Assembly (NCBI RefSeq): GCF_021353265.1
Contig: NZ_JAJTWU010000003.1
Location: 1 to 64,000, forward strand
Length of the DNA stretch: 64,000 nt
Reading direction: 5' to 3'
Origin: Pelomonas cellulosilytica
GTDB lineage: Bacteria > Pseudomonadota > Gammaproteobacteria > Burkholderiales > Burkholderiaceae_C
This document shows, piece after piece, positions 18,563 to 27,252 of the stretch. Position 1 is the first letter of the stretch. Each line of letters opens with the position of its first letter. A program made the translations under genes and the position numbers. Under the pieces are notes generated by a model. The model did not search any database. It worked only from the letters and a program-made list of their open reading frames with translations, and was not told where the DNA came from.

Positions 18563-19618
18563 ATGCCAAAAATAACAATGGGGATTCAACCCTTCCCGCA
18601 AGCGCCGACAGACCAGTCGGCCGCGTCATCGCTGACTGCGCTGCGCGCACAGCTTGAAGCCGCTGGCTGCTTCGAGCGCAAGCCGCTGCGTGCCGTGGCC
18701 GAACTGGTCGCGAATCTGCTGGGCAGCGTGCTGGCGTTTCTCGTGGCACGCCAGCTGATGCGGGCCGGAGCGCCGTGGGCTGCGGCACCCATGTTTGCCG
18801 TCGGCAGCTTCCTTTTCTATCGCAACGGCTGGTTGATGCATGACGCAGCGCACGGCGGCAGTTGGCCCGGCATCAAGGCCAACCGCTGGTTCGCCGCCCT
18901 CGTCGCAGGCGTGCTCGGTGAATTTCCCAGCGGCTGGCGGCATGGGCACAACCGTCATCACGCCCGCACCAATGTGCTCGGCGAAGACTGGGACCAGCGC
19001 GAGCGTTGGGATCCCACGCGGCGGTACAGCTCGCGGTGGCGGGCTTGGATGGGACTGTTCCTGTTCACCCGCTATCGCGGCATCTATCTGCCTGCCTCGC
19101 TACTGTTCATGGGGCTGCGCGATGGCTACTACTGCAATCGGCACTACCGAGACCGCTTTGCGGCGGAGCTGACGGCCGTGATCATCGGCTTGGGGCTGCA
19201 GCTTGGGGGCTTCATCTGCCTGGCAGGGGTCTGGCAGGGCGTGTTGCTGTTCCTGCTGCACACGCACCTGGGCATGATCTATTTGAACTCGGCGTTTGCA
19301 GGCAATCACTACGACTTGGAGACCTTCACGCCAGAACAGGCCCGCGAGCTCGATATGGCCAGCCTGCAGGCCCGAACCACTCGCAACTACGCCGGGGGCT
19401 GGTGGACACACTATGTCTTCGGCGGACTAGAAAAGCAGCTCGAGCACCACCTCTTCCCTCATCTGCCCCGCCATCATCTGCATCGCGCAGCCCCCTACGT
19501 TCGCGACTTTGTGCGAGCACGTGGACTCCCGTACCACGAAGCGCCCTTTTGGCACTGCTACATGCGCGTACTTGATTTCCACGTGGACCCACCACGCACC
19601 CAGGCGCCGCGCACATGA
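18563..19618 (+). CDS. membrane fatty acid desaturase, front-end (QxxHH) type
   Basis: A 351-residue integral membrane di-iron desaturase. All three histidine boxes are present: HDAAH (H93-H97), HNRHH (H129-H133) and QLEHHLFP (Q292-H296). A glutamine replacing the first histidine of the third box is typical of front-end and sphingolipid desaturases; no cytochrome b5 domain is fused. It overlaps the next gene by 4 nt. In this neighbourhood it may act on a fatty acyl or alkyl chain of an unusual lipid; it is not a CarF/TMEM189-type plasmanyl desaturase by motif, so a direct vinyl-ether role is not supported. Confidence 0.85.
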   Translation: MPKITMGIQPFPQAPTDQSAASSLTALRAQLEAAGCFERKPLRAVAELVANLLGSVLAFLVARQLMRAGAPWAAAPMFAVGSFLFYRNGWLMHDAAHGGSWPGIKANRWFAALVAGVLGEFPSGWRHGHNRHHARTNVLGEDWDQRERWDPTRRYSSRWRAWMGLFLFTRYRGIYLPASLLFMGLRDGYYCNRHYRDRFAAELTAVIIGLGLQLGGFICLAGVWQGVLLFLLHTHLGMIYLNSAFAGNHYDLETFTPEQARELDMASLQARTTRNYAGGWWTHYVFGGLEKQLEHHLFPHLPRHHLHRAAPYVRDFVRARGLPYHEAPFWHCYMRVLDFHVDPPRTQAPRT

Positions 19619-20901
19619 CAGCGGGGCGCCGCTGGACAGCATCCCGGCAGCGCTGGGCCCGCAACCTTGGCTTCCTGTCGTTTTCGTTCGCCAACACTGC
19701 GGCGATCACGGTGTTTGCCCAGCACCATTTCTGGCGTCATCCACAGGAAGCACTGTGGACTTCCGTTGTGCTGCTCGGCGGCGCCGTGGCCGCGTTGCTG
19801 GGGCTGTCCTGGAGCGAATTCGGACCGGGAGCCAATACGCGCGCCGCACTCTGGCTCGGCTGGCCCGTGTTTGCCACGTCGCTACTGCTGGCAGGTACCG
19901 ACGCAGTGTCCGGCGCTCCCGGCTTTGCCGTGCTGATGTGGGTGCTGTGCTTCAGCACCAGTTTGCTGATGCAGGAGTTCGATGCAAGGTCGGTGGAGCA
20001 GGCAGGCTTTGACGAACGGGTCAGCAATGATCTGTGTATCTCACTACTGCGCTTTGTCGGCATGCTGCTCGCGCCGTGTGCCTTCAGCGTGGTCACTCCG
20101 GGAGGCTGGGGCGCTGCACTATTGATGCTGGCTCTGGCCTCGATAGTGGCCTTGAGCGGATGGCGGTTGCTCGCCACTGAATCACCGGCAGTTCAGCAGG
20201 CTGCGCAGTCTCCTGCGCACACGCAGCTTCGTTTGCGCAGCCAGGCGGCCAAGCTTTGCGGCGAGCAGCGAGCTCGCCCCCCGAGCGGCGCCTCCATGTC
20301 CTGGGCAGAGCGCAGGCTCTGGGCCGCCGGCGTTGTCGTGTACGCCAACTACTGCGTACTGGCCAGTGCAGCGCCATTTCTACTGCGCGACCTGCTGGTT
20401 CAGCCGCAAGCCATGGAGCGGGCTTGGGTGCTGGTGTCGCTGGTCTACGCAGCAGCCATGCTGTGCAACGGCCTCGTCCAATGGCGCCGCTGGCAGCCAC
20501 GCATCGGCTGGCTGCGTGTCGCACCGGCCACCCTCGCGGTGGCGGCGGCATGTCTGTGCTCGCCGGGCGCCGCAGCGGTCGGCTCATGGTGGACGCAGGG
20601 CGTGGCCAGTGTCGCACTGGGCGCTGCGTTCGGCCTATTCATGATGGGTTACCGGAACCACGTCACTCGGCTGGCATTGGATGAAGGTCGGCCCGAGATG
20701 GTCTCCCGCTACAACCGGATGCCACGCTGGGCCACACTGCTAGCCTTCGCTGTGCTCGCGGCTCTTGCGGCGGGGTCCTCGCGCACCGCGCCATCACTAT
20801 CGACGAGCGTTGCAGGCTACCTGCTGGCGTCGTCGCTGCTGCTGACGCTGTTCGCCACTCGATGGGCGGGCACGCCTCCCGGAGCGCTTCGCGCAGCTTG
20901 A
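19615..20901 (+). CDS. MFS-like multi-pass membrane protein
   Basis: A 428-residue protein with about 12 hydrophobic helices arranged in two halves around a central polar loop (about residues 190-230). Its start overlaps the desaturase stop (ATGA), so the two are translated together. No diagnostic transporter motif was recognised; the family call is from topology only. The last 85 nt overlap, tail to tail, the end of the acyl-CoA reductase gene on the other strand. Confidence 0.6.
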   Translation: MTAGRRWTASRQRWARNLGFLSFSFANTAAITVFAQHHFWRHPQEALWTSVVLLGGAVAALLGLSWSEFGPGANTRAALWLGWPVFATSLLLAGTDAVSGAPGFAVLMWVLCFSTSLLMQEFDARSVEQAGFDERVSNDLCISLLRFVGMLLAPCAFSVVTPGGWGAALLMLALASIVALSGWRLLATESPAVQQAAQSPAHTQLRLRSQAAKLCGEQRARPPSGASMSWAERRLWAAGVVVYANYCVLASAAPFLLRDLLVQPQAMERAWVLVSLVYAAAMLCNGLVQWRRWQPRIGWLRVAPATLAVAAACLCSPGAAAVGSWWTQGVASVALGAAFGLFMMGYRNHVTRLALDEGRPEMVSRYNRMPRWATLLAFAVLAALAAGSSRTAPSLSTSVAGYLLASSLLLTLFATRWAGTPPGALRAA

Positions 20902-22202
20902 GGCTGCAGCTTGTGAAGCAGGTGCCGCCGGGTGCCTTCGCACACGAGACGGATATATTGGTCACGCGGCATGTCAAAGGCAGCGTGTGGCGACAGCTCA
21001 AATTGATAGGTCCTGTGCGTGAAGTACTGAAAGGAGCGGAACACGCTCTCCAGCACCTTTTCAAGCCGAGCGGCCTGTCGACCAACGATCGGGTTTCGCG
21101 TGAGCCGGGCCCACCGCCCGGCCAGCCGCAACGGCAGCAGGTGATACCACCAGTGCTGCAATTCACGCCATCGGGTGTGGCGGTCAAACGCTTTCAACTG
21201 GACGGAGCGCTGCTGCGGATGACGCTTGAAGTACTCCACGGCAAGTTCGGCGAATCTGTCCAGCGGCAAGTTGCGAGGCCGGCCGGCGACTGCGTGCACG
21301 ATGGCTGAACCCGCCTCTGGCGCGACATCGAATGCATGCTGACGGATCATGGATGCGACCTGATCAACAGGCACCACGTCGAGCTGCGCGCGGCGATCAC
21401 CTGAGACCACGCGCAGGTAGCCCGCTGCCAGGCACAGCACGAAACCGGCCAGAGCAGCCGAGCTGTCGATCCAGCCCGGATGCGGGAACTGCTGGGCCAC
21501 CGAAATGATGCTGGGGCGCAGCAACGTGACCGGCACTCGGGCGCGGCGAGCAAGCAGCAAGTGTTCGGCGAGGCACTTGGTGAAGGTGTAGGTGTTCGGG
21601 TGTCCGCACAAGGCCAACGCCTGCGCCTCGTCCAGCTGACCGGCGTCGATCGCAGCCAGCAACGCCTCGGCACCGCCCGTGCCTTCAGGCAGCGGCTGCA
21701 GGGTTTGCTGCAGCACGCCCTCGCGATGCGGCTGCACATAAGCGGTGGAAACGCTGAGCAGATGCGGCAAGGACTGACATTGCTCAGCGAGGGACTGGAC
21801 CTCTAGCGTGCTGCGGACATTAGCCTGAAGGGCCTCTTTCAGTGGCAGGTTGAAGTCCACCGACGCGGCGCAGTGCACGATGTGAGTCAGCTCGCGCTTC
21901 AGCCTCGCGAGCATATCGGCCTCCAGCCCCAACAGAGGCCGGGCCACGTCACCAGGCACCGCGACGACATCCCGATGCCAACCTGGTTCGAACTCGCGGA
22001 ACGCTTCCGAGGTCAACAGTTGCTCGTTGAAACGCTCGGCTGCCGTGCGCCCCTTCTTGGGCCGGATCAGTACATAGATGGCCGACAGCCCGAGCACCTC
22101 ACGGTGACGCACGAGATCAGCGAGCACAACCTTACCGAGAAAGCCGGTTGCACCGGTCAGCAGCACAGCCCGGGCGCGCGGCGGGAAGGACTTAACGGAC
22201 AT
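20817..22202 (-). CDS. alcohol-forming fatty acyl-CoA reductase (FAR, male-sterility type)
   Basis: A 461-residue protein starting MSVKSFPPR at 22202; an in-frame ATG further upstream lies inside the neighbouring gene and is not preferred. It has a Rossmann NAD(P)-binding motif TGATGFLG at residues 16-23 and the extended-SDR catalytic pair Y205/K209 in NTYTFTK, followed by the C-terminal sterile-type domain (about 360-450, with FRSFQYFTHRTYQFE). FAR enzymes reduce fatty acyl-CoA to fatty alcohol with NADPH. Its start overlaps the stop of the alkyl-DHAP synthase gene by 11 nt, so the two are translationally coupled: fatty alcohol is exactly the co-substrate alkyl-DHAP synthase needs. Wax-ester synthesis is the alternative use. 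Confidence 0.85.
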   Translation of the reverse strand: MSVKSFPPRARAVLLTGATGFLGKVVLADLVRHREVLGLSAIYVLIRPKKGRTAAERFNEQLLTSEAFREFEPGWHRDVVAVPGDVARPLLGLEADMLARLKRELTHIVHCAASVDFNLPLKEALQANVRSTLEVQSLAEQCQSLPHLLSVSTAYVQPHREGVLQQTLQPLPEGTGGAEALLAAIDAGQLDEAQALALCGHPNTYTFTKCLAEHLLLARRARVPVTLLRPSIISVAQQFPHPGWIDSSAALAGFVLCLAAGYLRVVSGDRRAQLDVVPVDQVASMIRQHAFDVAPEAGSAIVHAVAGRPRNLPLDRFAELAVEYFKRHPQQRSVQLKAFDRHTRWRELQHWWYHLLPLRLAGRWARLTRNPIVGRQAARLEKVLESVFRSFQYFTHRTYQFELSPHAAFDMPRDQYIRLVCEGTRRHLLHKLQPQAARSAPGGVPAHRVANSVSSSDDASR

Positions 22203-24060
22203 GGGCGATGGAGGGTTCGGCTGCAGGCTGGACAGTCGACGACGGAGAGGGCAAAGGCCCCGGCGCTCTGCGCCCCTGATTGCGCAACCCGAAGATGGCT
22301 TGAGGATCGAGGCTGTCGAACAGTTGCTGGCGCAGTGCGACTTCAGCACGACTCAAGGTGACACCCAGGAAGCCGGCGCGCAGCTTGCCGATGCCGTGAT
22401 GGTGGGACAGCGAGCCGCCGCAGGCGAGGATTTCCTCTCGCGCCTCATGCTCAAGCTCGGCGTAGAGGGCATGCGCATCTTCGACGCCCTTCGCATAGAT
22501 CGCCAGATAGAAATAGATGCACACGCCGGTCGGATAGACCTGCGTGACGCGGCAGCTGACGAAGGGAAGCCCGGGCAGCCCTCGCGCAGCATGCGCACGG
22601 CGCACGCGGGCCTTGACCTGCTCACAAAGCTGAGGCGCCTGCGACCATGCCACCGACGTCTCGAAGGACTCCGCAATCATGTGGTGCCGCATGATGAAGT
22701 CGCGGATATAGGCAATCGCGAACGTCAGCTGGTATCCACGCTGGCCATTCTCTGCGCCACCACGCATGCCACCGTGCCGTCGGGCGAGCTGTCTGAGTGC
22801 ATGGGCCTGCCCGCTGACTTCGCCAGCCTCTCCTTCGTGGACGACCGTGCATGCGACCATGCGGTCGGCGTCGTATCCGAGCACACTCAGCACGAACCAC
22901 TTCTCCAGGCGCGACTTCAGCCGCGCCAACCCGGAGGCGGGTGCGCCCTTGAGCGCTTGGCCAAACTGGAACTGCGCGTTATCCACGAGGCGCAGGCTCG
23001 CCGGCACCGAGCCACGGTCGGAGGCCGCCCGCATGAATGCAACACCCGACTCGAAGTCCTTGAACACATACGAGTCGTAGCGCTGGACAGGCGGCAACGG
23101 GTGCAAGCGCACGACAGCGCGGGTGACGATACCGACGTTGCCTTCACTGCCGAAAGCCAGCAGGCGAGGATCCATGCCGCAGGACTCTCGCGGAGAGGCA
23201 TGGCGGCGGCTGACGAGTCCGTGACGGGTCGCGAGGTGCACGTCGAGCACGACGTCCTCGATATTGCCGTACCGATTCTTCTTCATGCCGCTGGCGTGGG
23301 TGGCGATCCATCCCCCAAGCGTCGAGAACTCAATGCTGTCGGGCTCGTGACCCATCGTGAACCCATGCTTGGCCAGATGCCGCACGATGTGTCTCCCCAC
23401 CGCGCCAGCCTCGATGCAGGCCATCCGGTTGACGGGATCCAGCCAGATGAGCCGATTCATGCGGCGCATATCCACCGATACGATGCAACGCGTCTCCTCG
23501 GGCGGACAGCGCAACGCCTCGGACACGTTGGTGCCTCCGCCATAGGGCACCAGCACCCAGCACTGCTCACGCGCCAGTTCAATCAACGCAAGGATCTGAT
23601 CCTCGGCATCGGGACAGACTACGACGTCCGGCACCCGATCCATACCGCCTCCGTACTTGATCGCCGCCATTTCATCCTGGGTATGGCCGTGACCGTGTCG
23701 CTGACGTGTGCGGTCATCGGTGACCACCCAGCTCGACCCCACCACCTGACGCAGCGCGGCAAGCTGACCACTTGTCGCCCGGCTGGCCGGCACGGGCACG
23801 CTAGGCAAGGACTCCCGGCGATCATCCGCACGCAACTCGATGTCCATCAGTCCCTCTATCCAGGGGACCAGAGAGGTCATCTTCTGCTGACTCAGCGCAT
23901 AGCGCCCGCCTTGCATCACGACGCTGCGATCAGGCAGCAGCTCGAAACGGGAATCATCGAAGCCCCAGACAGTCAGGCTCTCAGTGCCATCGTCGGCGAT
24001 GAGCGGTTCGTTCAGGATTTGCCGACTGGTGGGCGGTGGGGACTCGTAGCTGGTGGACAT
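22192..24060 (-). CDS. alkyldihydroxyacetonephosphate synthase-like FAD enzyme (AGPS)
   Basis: A 622-residue flavoprotein of the vanillyl-alcohol-oxidase fold. It matches animal AGPS along its whole length from memory of that sequence: the early LTVWGFDDSRFEL block, the FAD loop PYGGGTNVS, GHEPDSIEFSTLGGW followed by ASGMKKNRYGNIEDVV, NGQRGYQLTFAIAYIRDF, CRVTQVYPTGVCIYFY and the active-site SLSHHHGIGKLR (H553-H555), ending IFGLRNQG. AGPS swaps the acyl chain of acyl-DHAP for a fatty alcohol to form the ether bond. Relation to D-lactate or glycolate oxidases is only distant. A GNPAT-like DHAP acyltransferase is not in the window. Confidence 0.88.
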   Translation of the reverse strand: MSTSYESPPPTSRQILNEPLIADDGTESLTVWGFDDSRFELLPDRSVVMQGGRYALSQQKMTSLVPWIEGLMDIELRADDRRESLPSVPVPASRATSGQLAALRQVVGSSWVVTDDRTRQRHGHGHTQDEMAAIKYGGGMDRVPDVVVCPDAEDQILALIELAREQCWVLVPYGGGTNVSEALRCPPEETRCIVSVDMRRMNRLIWLDPVNRMACIEAGAVGRHIVRHLAKHGFTMGHEPDSIEFSTLGGWIATHASGMKKNRYGNIEDVVLDVHLATRHGLVSRRHASPRESCGMDPRLLAFGSEGNVGIVTRAVVRLHPLPPVQRYDSYVFKDFESGVAFMRAASDRGSVPASLRLVDNAQFQFGQALKGAPASGLARLKSRLEKWFVLSVLGYDADRMVACTVVHEGEAGEVSGQAHALRQLARRHGGMRGGAENGQRGYQLTFAIAYIRDFIMRHHMIAESFETSVAWSQAPQLCEQVKARVRRAHAARGLPGLPFVSCRVTQVYPTGVCIYFYLAIYAKGVEDAHALYAELEHEAREEILACGGSLSHHHGIGKLRAGFLGVTLSRAEVALRQQLFDSLDPQAIFGLRNQGRRAPGPLPSPSSTVQPAAEPSIAHVR

Positions 24061-24620
24061 GTTCGCTGGGCGGATTCAAATACATCGGGTACCCGCTCGC
24101 GAAAGACTCCTGCGGCGATGCCGCTTGGCCGTCACGGGGTAGCCGAGGGGCGCCGATGCTAGCCGCGCCTCCAGCCATGCCAAGACAAGCGACTGATCAT
24201 TCCGGTACTTGTCATCACCGAGGGCGAACCAAGGGGTGGTCGGTTCACGAGCACGGAGGCAAGGGCTGACCCTCGCATGCCGCAATGCGTGCGGAGACAC
24301 CGACAGAAGCGCCAATCTTGCGGGACCCTGAGCCTCCGTCCCGTCGAACCGAATGTGGCGGGCACCTTCCATGACTCGCCTCTACAGTTGGCCAAACCTG
24401 CAAAGACTGTTCGCTACCCGCTTGGCTAGCTGACCGAAAGCGGCCGCCCGGTCGACGACAGCCCAGCCACACCCAGCGGCAGACGCATGCAGACCGGTGA
24501 GCAGCCGCCTGAGGCACTGCTGGCCCATCGGCAGCAATGGCCAAAGCGCTGGCGCATTCGGGCTGCTGTTAGCTGATGGCACTGGGCACAAGACCGAGCA
24601 AGGAAGCTGAAGGCCCCAAT

Positions 24621-24633
24621 TGGCCTAACCAGA
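24621..24633. promoter_or_regulatory. second copy of the GntR/FadR-type operator
   Basis: TTGGCCTAACCAG, identical to the 14312-14324 element but for the last base, and with matching flanks (AATTGGCC before; a similar ACTGGCTCA after). It now controls no intact gene, which fits a relic operon. Confidence 0.5.
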
Positions 24634-24871
24634 ATACTGGCTCACCGTCGACTTCTCGACAGGGCATCAGGGCGGCCCGCGCTCAGCGAGCTGCACGATC
24701 TCGGCGACAACGAGTTCGGGCCACCGCAGCTTGGCGCGGTAATGTGACGACGATTGTGCTGCCTCGGCCACCACCGGCGTGGCGGCTGTCTCTAACGGCT
24801 GCCCACCCAGCATCAATGCGACGCCTTCGGCGCCGAGTGGCAGGTGTGCGCCGATTCCGCCCGGCCACTCA

Positions 24872-25090
24872 TGCGGCCGCGAGCGGCGCATGGCGTCCGT
24901 CGATAGGCACGGCCACCAGATCTGTCGGCACGGGGTTGACGGCCATCTCGGCAGTGCTCAGATGAACGCGTCGATCGGCGTCCGCCAGCCGCATCGCGTC
25001 CAGCGCCGCCTCGACGCGCGACAAGGCCGCCTTCGTGGCGCGGGCAGCAGCCAGCGTGATGATCACGCCCTCTACGGCGCCCACGACCTC
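24872..25090 (-). pseudogene. relic of a GntR/FadR-family regulator (FCD domain fragment)
   Basis: Minus-strand reading gives residues resembling an FCD ligand-binding domain: a start like EGVIITLAAARATKAALSRV followed by EAALDAMRLADAD, RRVHLSTAEMAVNPVPTDLVA. The usual acidic insertion between ADAD and the RxHL element is missing and no winged-helix part is attached, so it is a fragment. It abuts the fuconate dehydratase relic at 25090. The assignment is by pattern and is moderately uncertain. Confidence 0.45.
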
Positions 25091-25209
25091 ACGAGCATTT
25101 CGTCGAGCCCTGCGTCGTGCGCGACGCGGCCTACATGCCGCCCGCAGCGCCGCGGTTCTCGATCGCGATGAAGCCTGCATTGCTGGATCTTTATCGGTTC
25201 GCTGCCTGA
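25084..25209 (+). pseudogene. 3' remnant of a second L-fuconate dehydratase gene
   Basis: The plus frame from 25090 reads HEHFVEPCVVRDAAYMPPAA then PRFSIAMK and ends LYRFAA plus stop, matching the last 40 residues of the intact enzyme at 16435-16556 (HEHFVDPCVVRDAAYMPPAA, GFSITMK). The DNA is nearly the same for about 80 nt, then diverges. Everything upstream of this piece is gone. Confidence 0.75.
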
Positions 25210-25262
25210 GCGCGGCGCGGGTCACTCACGGCCGACGGGTCCGCTGCGGCACGGCGGGGTGA

Positions 25263-26822
25263 TCAGCCCACCTTGAACACAGCCACTGAAGACAGCAGGT
25301 GCTCGGCTTGCTGCTTTAGGCTGGCCGCGGCGGCTGCGCTTTCTTCCACGAGTGCTGCGTTCTGCTGCGTGACCTGGTCCATCTGGGAGATGGCCTGGCC
25401 GACCTGCGTGACCCCGGAGCTCTGCTCCGAGCAGGCCGAGCTGATCTCTCCCACGATGTCACTGACGCGGCGGATCGCATCGACGATTTCCTGCATCGTC
25501 TGCCCGGCCTGGTCGACCAGCGTCGTGCCTTGCTCTACCTGCTCGACGCTGTTCGTGATCAGCGTCTTGATCTCCTTGGCTGCCTCGGCGCTCCGTTGGG
25601 CCAATGTGCGGACCTCCCCGGCCACAACCGCGAAACCGCGACCCTGCTCGCCAGCCCGCGCTGCTTCGACGGCGGCGTTCAGCGCCAGGATATTGGTCTG
25701 GAAAGCGATGCCGTCGATGACGCCGATGATGTCCGCAATCTTCTTGGACGACTCGTTGATGTTCTTCATCGTGTCGACCACCTGGCCCACGACGTCGCCG
25801 CCGCGGGCCGCCACCGACGAGGCACCGCCGGTCAGTTGGTTGGCCTGGCGGGCATTGTCGGCGGTATGCCGCACGGTGGCGCCCAACTCGTCCATCGTCG
25901 CCGCGGTCTGCTGCAGCGCGCTGGCCTGCTCTTCGGTGCGCTGGCTCAGGTCCAGGTTGCCCTGCGAGATCTGAGCGCTGGCGGTGGCCACGCTCTCCGA
26001 ATTGCTACGCACGCCGGACACCACGTCGGCCAGCGACTTGCGCATGTCTGCCAGGCGGGCGATGAGGCTGGTGGTGTCGCCGGGCGCGACGTCGATGTGG
26101 ATGCTCAGGTCGCCACGCGCCACGGCGCCCACCAGTTCCGCCGCCTTGCCGGGCTCACCACCCAGTTGGCGGAAGACGCTGCGGATCACCGTCATGCCCA
26201 GCGCGACGGTCAGTGCGGCCATTAGCAGCCCGCCGAAAATCAGCACCTTGGACGTGGTGTCGCTGGTCGACTCAAGCTGCTGGGACCGGACCTCGAGCAG
26301 CTTGGATTCCTCACCCATGAACTCGGCGACACCCGCGCGGAAGGCATCCATCGACGCCTTGTCCCGGCCTTCCTTGAACGTCGCCTGCAGATCTTCGAGC
26401 TTGGCCTTGCCGCTCGTCACATCGCGGCGCAGCGTCATCAGCGAGTTCGCGACGCTCATGAACTGGCGATGGTGGTCCATCAGCTTGCCCAGCCGGTCCT
26501 GCTGGGCGGCGTTGTCCGATGTCAGCTCCTTGGCCTTCTGGATGGCGCGACCGAAATCCGCCTCGCCGGCCTTGAGTGGATCAAGGAACCGTTCCTCGCC
26601 GCTGGCGACAAAGCCGCGCAGACCGGTCTCGATGTTAACCATGTTCAGCAGCATGGTTTGGCCGGCGTCCAGCACCTGGTAGGTGTGCGTGTTCCACGAG
26701 GTGGCCTCGCGCATGCGGCTGATGTTGTAGACCGCGGTGCCAAACAGCACACAGGCCAGCGCCAGGATGGCAGCAAAAGTCAGGGTCAGACGTTTCTTCA
26801 ACGTCCAGGTGGACTGAGACAT
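25263..26822 (-). CDS. methyl-accepting chemotaxis protein with CHASE3-type sensor
   Basis: A 519-residue chemoreceptor starting [12 protein letters not shown] at 26822. It has a transmembrane helix at about residues 11-30, a helical CHASE3-like periplasmic domain ([19 protein letters not shown]), a second membrane helix near 190-210, a HAMP domain, and the cytoplasmic signalling hairpin with the invariant tip [20 protein letters not shown]. No CheR/CheB docking pentapeptide is seen at the C-terminus (ends AVFKVG). It senses an unknown signal and feeds CheA/CheW. No other che gene is nearby. Confidence 0.92.
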   Translation of the reverse strand: MSQSTWTLKKRLTLTFAAILALACVLFGTAVYNISRMREATSWNTHTYQVLDAGQTMLLNMVNIETGLRGFVASGEERFLDPLKAGEADFGRAIQKAKELTSDNAAQQDRLGKLMDHHRQFMSVANSLMTLRRDVTSGKAKLEDLQATFKEGRDKASMDAFRAGVAEFMGEESKLLEVRSQQLESTSDTTSKVLIFGGLLMAALTVALGMTVIRSVFRQLGGEPGKAAELVGAVARGDLSIHIDVAPGDTTSLIARLADMRKSLADVVSGVRSNSESVATASAQISQGNLDLSQRTEEQASALQQTAATMDELGATVRHTADNARQANQLTGGASSVAARGGDVVGQVVDTMKNINESSKKIADIIGVIDGIAFQTNILALNAAVEAARAGEQGRGFAVVAGEVRTLAQRSAEAAKEIKTLITNSVEQVEQGTTLVDQAGQTMQEIVDAIRRVSDIVGEISSACSEQSSGVTQVGQAISQMDQVTQQNAALVEESAAAAASLKQQAEHLLSSVAVFKVG

Positions 26823-27252
26823 GGAGGTTTCTCGTTTTTGTGCGTTCCAGGACTGCGGGACGCAATACGACGAATGCGGGCATCGAGCCAGCGGCGGGCG
26901 CCCCGGCTGGCAACTCGCAGCCTGCACCATCAGGGCAGCTCAGCAATGTATAGATACAAATGCCTTCTGCGTCAGCAGATGACATCTCATGTGTGCAATA
27001 TGACTTCATCTGATAAATATGATTCAACTCACACCATAAAAACACAGCCTTGAGCGCGCAAGACGCGCGTCGAGAACCGCGAGCTCCGTGCGACGGTGCA
27101 GGCCGCACGATGAACCTTCCGGACGCCGTAAGGCTGGACGCCCCCCGGAAGGTTTCCGGAAGGTCGACAAAACTCTCAGCACCTAGCGTCGACATCACCC
27201 CACCTGAGGCTTGCGGCCGCAGGTTGGCCCGAACTGGCCCTGGAGTGATGCC
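26823..27252. other. intergenic region with AT-rich patch between MCP and histidine kinase
   Basis: No gene recognised. The part at about 26941-27055 is strikingly AT-rich for this DNA and contains near-repeats (ATGACATCTCAT, ATGACTTCATCT, ATAAATATGATT). On the minus strand a TTGAAT box followed 18 nt later by TCATAT could be the promoter of the MCP gene. The stretch 27115-27170 holds small inverted GGAAGG/CCTTCC-type sequences of unknown meaning. Confidence 0.4.

Larger units (their letters stand above)
24061..25262. other. decayed non-coding stretch with gene relics
   Basis: About 1.2 kb without an intact gene. Between 24061 and 24600 nothing recognisable was found. From 24621 on it carries a copy of the GntR-type operator, a degraded FCD-domain reading frame on the minus strand and the 3' end of a second fuconate dehydratase on the plus strand, each listed separately. 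The whole looks like the scar of a deleted sugar-acid catabolic locus. Confidence 0.6.

Noticed and set aside
18563-19618. CarF/TMEM189-type plasmanylethanolamine desaturase
   Set aside because: The histidine boxes (HDAAH, HNRHH, QLEHH) are those of front-end fatty acid desaturases, not the CarF pattern.
22201-24162. 653-codon open frame on the plus strand opposite the alkyl-DHAP synthase gene
   Set aside because: It is the antisense shadow of a strongly conserved flavoenzyme; the peptide is His/Arg-rich with no domain, as expected from GC-rich codon bias.
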